NCBI GenBank assembly: GCA_027624335.1 | Contig: JAQBWV010000008.1 | Coordinates: 1 to 55,051, forward strand | Direction: 5' to 3' | Length of the DNA stretch: 55,051 nt | From: Planctomycetota bacterium | GTDB lineage: Bacteria > Planctomycetota > Planctomycetia > Planctomycetales > Planctomycetaceae | Shown: one piece after another, positions 54,218 through 55,051 of the stretch | How the letters are laid out: every line of letters begins with the position of its first letter | Position numbering within the stretch: position 1 is the stretch's first letter | Translations under genes and position numbers: made by a program | The notes under the pieces: model-generated | Databases searched by the model: none | What the model was told of the DNA's origin: nothing | Seen by the model: the letters and a program-made list of their open reading frames with translations, nothing else

Positions 54218-55051
54218 TCAGGGGGTGAATACAAACTCGGGTGAATTCATCAAAGCCCAGAGCATATCCTCAAATCTTTCCCGCCATTCAGGGGCGAGCT
54301 TCTTCGTGGGAGTATCGCCCAGAGCAACCATCTCGTGTGTGGCGATCTGCAGAGTCGTCGCGTCGGAGTGCAGGTGGTTCGACCAGCCGACGCCGGTTCT
54401 GATAGACGGAAGCAGCGGAAGGGGCTTGTCGAGTTCTTCCTTATTGATTCGCGTTGAGTAGCCGTTACTCAGAAGTTCTACAAACACCGCTCGTTCCTCG
54501 CTGGCCGGTTGCCGGGTCAACGTTCGAACAAAGACAGCCTCGACCAGAACGCTGGCCGGTTGATCCTGCAAGGCGAGTGTTGTGAATGCGCTGTCGTCTG
54601 ACAGTCCGGTAAAGCGTCGACCGAGCGTTCCATTTGCGACGATCGCTGGCTGTAGAACGGTCGCCTCTTCTTCGCGGATCGTCAGTGGGCTTTGCCGTGA
54701 ACTTCGCCAGCCGAATGTTTCCATCATGCTGACGAAAGGGGCGACATGCGGCAGTGTGAGACTGGGACGATCGCGCTCGTTCGACATCGACGAGAACATC
54801 CAGGCACGTCGAGGAATTCCGAGATTGAGCGAAGTCTTGATCGCTCGACTGCCGTCGACGTCGATATTCATGTCGCCCGCACGAAACTCTTTTCCGGATG
54901 TTGCAAACAGCGTGTCGACGAGTTGTTCAGCCGTCAGCCGCTGTCGCACGGGCGTCGCAAACAGCTCTACCGGAGTCGTGTCGTCGGGTGCGGCGAACTG
55001 ACGCTGGTAAGTGTGCGAGTTCAGAATCAGGCGAGCCACATGTTTCACGTC
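54218..55051 (-). CDS. DUF1553 (planctomycete cytochrome-type) protein, C-terminal part
   Basis: Only the C-terminal 277 codons are in the window; the reading frame stays open at the right edge and the GTG at 55048 is an internal Val-Lys-His. The segment VKHVARLILNSHTYQRQF followed by TPVRQRLTAEQLVDTLFATSG, and LVEAVFVRTLTRQPASEERAVFVELL with WALMNSPEFVFTP at the end, is the DUF1553 domain. Full-length proteins usually have an N-terminal c-type cytochrome and DUF1549 and occur near DUF1501 proteins. Function is unproven but is thought to be exported and redox-linked. Confidence 0.88.
   Translation of the reverse strand, partial: DVKHVARLILNSHTYQRQFAAPDDTTPVELFATPVRQRLTAEQLVDTLFATSGKEFRAGDMNIDVDGSRAIKTSLNLGIPRRAWMFSSMSNERDRPSLTLPHVAPFVSMMETFGWRSSRQSPLTIREEEATVLQPAIVANGTLGRRFTGLSDDSAFTTLALQDQPASVLVEAVFVRTLTRQPASEERAVFVELLSNGYSTRINKEELDKPLPLLPSIRTGVGWSNHLHSDATTLQIATHEMVALGDTPTKKLAPEWRERFEDMLWALMNSPEFVFTP

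Overview
The window looks like a chromosomal segment from a planctomycete (Planctomycetales/Planctomycetaceae type), with G+C in the mid-to-upper 50s by eye. The evidence is the gene content: an extracellular protein with the planctomycete N-terminal LES-R-KLLSA motif, a DUF1501 protein, a DUF1553 C-terminus, a sulfatase, a sugar dehydrogenase fused to multihaem cytochrome domains, a Tat-exported Gfo/Idh oxidoreductase, a GH33-type sialidase, and ECF sigma factors linked to a large Ser/Thr kinase. About 40 genes are credible, on both strands, mostly as singletons or short operons. I saw no rRNA, tRNA, CRISPR array, prophage or intact insertion sequence.

Layout. 0.4-3.6 kb: a Calx-beta/VWA/RTX surface protein. 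3.7-5.8 kb (minus): MogA, an apparently nuclease-dead Uma2 protein and TerC. 6-10.5 kb (plus): a HEAT-repeat secreted protein, TrmH, and a PTS-EIIA domain fused to an SLC4/band-3-type anion transporter. 10.5-14.9 kb (minus): a four-gene amidoligase cluster (C39-like peptidase, RimK-type ATP-grasp ligase, GCS2-type carboxylate-amine ligase, N-formylglutamate amidohydrolase-like protein) in which the ATP-grasp gene is cut by one in-frame TAA. 15-18.6 kb: DUF486, a PP2C phosphatase with a Ser/Thr kinase, and an LRR protein. 19-24.4 kb: a GH57 amylase, a small unknown protein, an orphan PEP-CTERM-like tail, a metallo-beta-lactamase-fold hydrolase and HisG. 24.5-29.5 kb: ECF sigma, giant kinase and second ECF sigma on one strand. 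29.6-35.8 kb (plus): PanD, a methyltransferase, a small protein and IleRS. 35.9-40.8 kb (minus): sugar dehydrogenase-cytochrome fusion and sulfatase. 41-47 kb (plus): YgfZ, DnaE2 and DUF1501. 47-55 kb: SthA, Gfo/Idh plus a c-type cytochrome, Maf, sialidase, a VOC protein and a truncated DUF1553 gene at the right edge.

The strongest items for a second look are: (1) the amidoligase/peptidase cluster and its single in-frame stop; (2) an IleRS whose class I signature reads GVHH instead of HxGH, and which carries a 110-bp palindrome-bounded in-frame insertion; (3) the EIIA-SLC4 fusion, which keeps the phosphorylatable His and mirrors the architecture of eukaryotic band 3; and (4) the ECF-kinase-ECF sandwich with a GTGA overlap. 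Intergenic DNA between about 28.6 and 32 kb is rich in short dispersed and palindromic repeats.
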